Assembly (NCBI GenBank): GCA_029907715.1 | Contig: JARYLI010000004.1 | Location: forward strand, 84,501-148,500 | Origin: Methanothrix sp. | Lineage (GTDB): Archaea; Halobacteriota; Methanosarcinia; Methanotrichales; Methanotrichaceae | DNA: 64,000 nucleotides | Direction: 5' to 3' | Shown: piece after piece, positions 61,019-64,000 of the stretch | Layout: the number at the start of each line of letters is the position of its first letter | Numbering within the stretch: position 1 is the first letter of the stretch | Notes under the pieces: generated by a model | The model's database searches: none | What the model saw: the letters and a program-made list of their open reading frames with translations, nothing else | Told to the model about the DNA's origin: nothing | Program-made: the position numbers and the translations under genes

Positions 61019-64000
61019 AACTTTGAAAGCTCAAGAGATGGGCGCGGTGATTGTCAAGTCGAAGAGCGAGTTCCAGGAAAACAAGGATTGAAACATTCAA
61101 CCATTCCGCCCAGCTCTGAAACTTTCCACCAAGTCGAAGAGCGAGTTCCAGGAAAACAAGGATTGAAACACGAAATTGAAGAAGGTATCATCAACAGTTT
61201 TCCCGAGTCGAAGAGCGAGTTCCAGGAAAACAAGGATTGAAACTTGATCTATACAACTCCGCGATTTTTTTGAATAACGTCGAAGAGCGAGTTCCAGGAA
61301 AACAAGGATTGAAACAATCTAATGACATCAGGTTCGAAGGATATGGATACATTGTCGAAGAGCGAGTTCCAGGAAAACAAGGATTGAAACCCCCAACATC
61401 CTCAATTATTTTACGCCAATTTGAGGTCGAAGAGCGAGTTCCAGGAAAACAAGGATTGAAACGGACATTATAAGACCATTCCAACACATCGTATGTTGTC
61501 GAAGAGCGAGTTCCAGGAAAACAAGGATTGAAACCTTCTACCGAGCACACATTGTAACCACGGTTAATCGGTCGAAGAGCGAGTTCCAGGAAAACAAGGA
61601 TTGAAACGTCTGTGTACTCCTTATGAGCCCGTCCACGTTAGTGTCGAAGAGCGAGTTCCAGGAAAACAAGGATTGAAACCGCGTCTCCGTTTTCGTTTGA
61701 TTCAACCATTCCGCCGTCGAAGAGCGAGTTCCAGGAAAACAAGGATTGAAACTATACATCAGATGTCTTAAACTCGACTCGAATCTGTTGTCGAAGAGCG
61801 AGTTCCAGGAAAACAAGGATTGAAACATATCTGGTCAAAAATCAGTGTGATCCAGAGATCTGTCGAAGAGCGAGTTCCAGGAAAACAAGGATTGAAACCT
61901 TCCTCACAATCCCCTCGGTGCATCGACACCTGTCGAAGAGCGAGTTCCAGGAAAACAAGGATTGAAACATATATTGGTGATTCGATGAGTAAATATGACT
62001 ATTTGGTCGAAGAGCGAGTTCCAGGAAAACAAGGATTGAAACACCTCCCGCCGGCTTAGCCCGCGGGGTTTTTGCGCTCTTGTCGAAGAGCGAGTTCCAG
62101 GAAAACAAGGATTGAAACATGAACGGTTGTCCGACCTCGAGACCGTTGGGCCCAAGTCGAAGAGCGAGTTCCAGGAAAACAAGGATTGAAACAGGGAGCT
62201 GAATCTGGTGAGATCCACCGTATAGGGATGTCGAAGAGCGAGTTCCAGGAAAACAAGGATTGAAACGTGTGCCGAATGAATTTGACATGTTCCGAATCTT
62301 TGAAGTCGAAGGTCGAAGAGCGAGTTCCAGGAAAACAAGGATTGAAACGTGGACTTGCTAGCAAGGCAACAGAATCCTGGAATAGTGTCGAAGAGCGAGT
62401 TCCAGGAAAACAAGGATTGAAACTTTAAATGCGCCCAGGATTTGATCGATCGTCATAAAGTCGAAGAGCGAGTTCCAGGAAAACAAGGATTGAAACAATA
62501 ATCGAAGACAACCAGATAGAACTTTCCCGGCAGGTCGAAGAGCGAGTTCCAGGAAAACAAGGATTGAAACCAAACCTTGAACCCTCGTTCGTCATACCGG
62601 ATTATGTCGAAGAGCGAGTTCCAGGAAAACAAGGATTGAAACACCACCTCCATCGCGGCGAGGAAAATAGTGAAGATTGTCGAAGAGCGAGTTCCAGGAA
62701 AACAAGGATTGAAACTGGGTTTTATCCTGATGGAGATAGCGGCGCGATAAAGTCGAAGAGCGAGTTCCAGGAAAACAAGGATTGAAACCAGTTTTGTGTC
62801 CAACATCGGAAAGCCGGTCACAATGTCGAAGAGCGAGTTCCAGGAAAACAAGGATTGAAACACGAGGCGTCACGCGTTCCCGATTCGCTGTATTATGTCG
62901 AAGAGCGAGTTCCAGGAAAACAAGGATTGAAACCTAAGTTGTCGCCGTAGACAAGAGATTGGACTCCAAGTCGAAGAGCGAGTTCCAGGAAAACAAGGAT
63001 TGAAACATGGGATATCGAAGGAACAACGAAATTTATCCATCAGGTCGAAGAGCGAGTTCCAGGAAAACAAGGATTGAAACATAAAATCAGAATATTCATT
63101 TATCAATCGATCCGAGAGTCGAAGAGCGAGTTCCAGGAAAACAAGGATTGAAACCCAAATATTACAGCAATATCACTCAATTGATCGGCGGTCGAAGAGC
63201 GAGTTCCAGGAAAACAAGGATTGAAACATTTCTTCGTACGGTTTGTTTTCCATGTACGGCGAGGTCGAAGAGCGAGTTCCAGGAAAACAAGGATTGAAAC
63301 TGCGCGATGAAGAAGATCCAATATATCTTCTCGATATGTCGAAGAGCGAGTTCCAGGAAAACAAGGATTGAAACGAAGTACTGTATCCATCGGGAATCCC
63401 GACCTCAGCGTCGAAGAGCGAGTTCCAGGAAAACAAGGATTGAAACACACATCGTATGTTCTACAATATTCTGTTGAACTACGTCGAAGAGCGAGTTCCA
63501 GGAAAACAAGGATTGAAACTTTTTCCTCCGTCTGATATATCTACTCATAAGCTCATGTCGAAGAGCGAGTTCCAGGAAAACAAGGATTGAAACACTCTGC
63601 ACGCTTGCTCTTCAGAGAATTCCCCGGAGTCGAAGAGCGAGTTCCAGGAAAACAAGGATTGAAACTGAAGAGGCATTTTCGGATCTGCGGTGTGCGCAAG
63701 AGGTCGAAGAGCGAGTTCCAGGAAAACAAGGATTGAAACTCAGCGAAGACGATACACCTGTCGCCATCGAGATCGGTCGAAGAGCGAGTTCCAGGAAAAC
63801 AAGGATTGAAACAATAATCGAAGACAACCATATTCATCGGTGATCAAGTCGAAGAGCGAGTTCCAGGAAAACAAGGATTGAAACCTACGGACTCTTTCTG
63901 TAATGGTCTTTTGGATTTCCGAAGTCGAAGAGCGAGTTCCAGGAAAACAAGGATTGAAACCCGTCGGGATGTGGAACTGGCGGAGGTTCTGGAGGAGTCG
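60985..64000 (+). CRISPR. Type I-B CRISPR array, 41 complete repeats, continuing beyond the window
   Basis: The repeat is 37 bp, starts GTCGAAGAGCGAGTTCC and ends AACAAGGATTGAAAC; the last eight bases ATTGAAAC are the usual type I-B 5' handle of the crRNA. Repeats begin at 60985, 61058, 61133, 61207 and so on up to 63924, with all 41 copies identical as read; the first four bases of a 42nd begin at 63997. Spacers are 33-39 bases, mostly 35-37, except one of 45 (62267-62311). The leader end adjoins cas6. All spacer sequences differ, but three pairs share long end segments (see findings). The array is oriented with the cas operon. Confidence 0.98.

Noticed and set aside
60985..64000. Many open frames on both strands across the CRISPR array, rich in repeated NPCFPGTRSST- or EERVPGKQGLK-like words
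   Set aside because: They are translations of the 37-bp repeat in various frames, not genes.

Overview
The window looks like a chromosomal segment of an aceticlastic methanogenic archaeon of the Methanothrix/Methanosaeta type (closest in feel to M. thermophila; this is inferred from gene content, no search was run). Supporting signs are a membrane heterodisulfide reductase pair (HdrE-HdrD), formylmethanofuran dehydrogenase subunits (FwdB, FwdD), F420 side-chain enzymes (CofC, CofE), a fused Fae-Hps, TATA-binding protein, an intron-bearing tRNA, archaeal TATA boxes, and many short-leader or leaderless starts.

Layout. 1-8.2 kb: a hypothetical gene, a secreted BAAT-type hydrolase, an APS-kinase-like protein, an iron-sulfur flavoprotein, RNase HI, chorismate synthase and a MoeA fused to a periplasmic-binding-like domain. 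8.2-14.7 kb (minus strand): cofC, cofE, then a tightly overlapping set of a 2-oxoacid:ferredoxin oxidoreductase (alpha; beta-gamma fusion), an acyl-CoA synthetase fused to a ferredoxin domain, and an HTH-cupin regulator. 15-31.3 kb: a U32 protein, tRNA-Arg, tbp, a Vms1-like release factor, an LRV-repeat protein, carAB, a LeuC/HacA subunit, truA, fae-hps, a membrane-anchored alkaline-phosphatase-fold enzyme and a DNA-ligase-like protein without its catalytic lysine. 31.4-40.4 kb: a presenilin-type protease, a ThiS/MoaD-like protein, a winged-helix regulator, hdrED, a ferredoxin with fwdB and fwdD, argF and tRNA-Leu. 40.5-44 kb: an accessory segment with a tyrosine recombinase, an ADP-ribosylglycohydrolase, a hypothetical partner and nested repeats. 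44-52.1 kb: a HAD phosphatase, pyrF, a PAS histidine kinase, a secreted protein, SecE, a phenylacetate-CoA-ligase-type enzyme and glutamine synthetase.

52.3-64 kb is a complete type I-B CRISPR-Cas locus in the order cas1-cas2-cas4-cas8b-cas7-cas5-cas3-cas6, followed directly by an array of 41 full 37-bp repeats plus the first 4 bp of a 42nd at the window edge. The adaptation genes lead the operon. The cas6 reading frame runs through the leader and stops inside repeat 1. Several spacer pairs overlap one another in sequence.

The intergenic DNA holds three families of small non-coding repeats with terminal inverted repeats (called here R1, R2, R3). They resemble MITEs. One R1 copy is split by an R2 element flanked by a 12-bp duplication, and another R1 copy supplies the C-terminus and stop codon of the ADP-ribosylglycohydrolase gene. 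No wholly new multi-gene system was evident. The most unusual items are the CRISPR leader/cas6 arrangement, the overlapping spacers, the repeat families, the catalytically dead ligase paralogue and the acyl-CoA synthetase-ferredoxin fusion.
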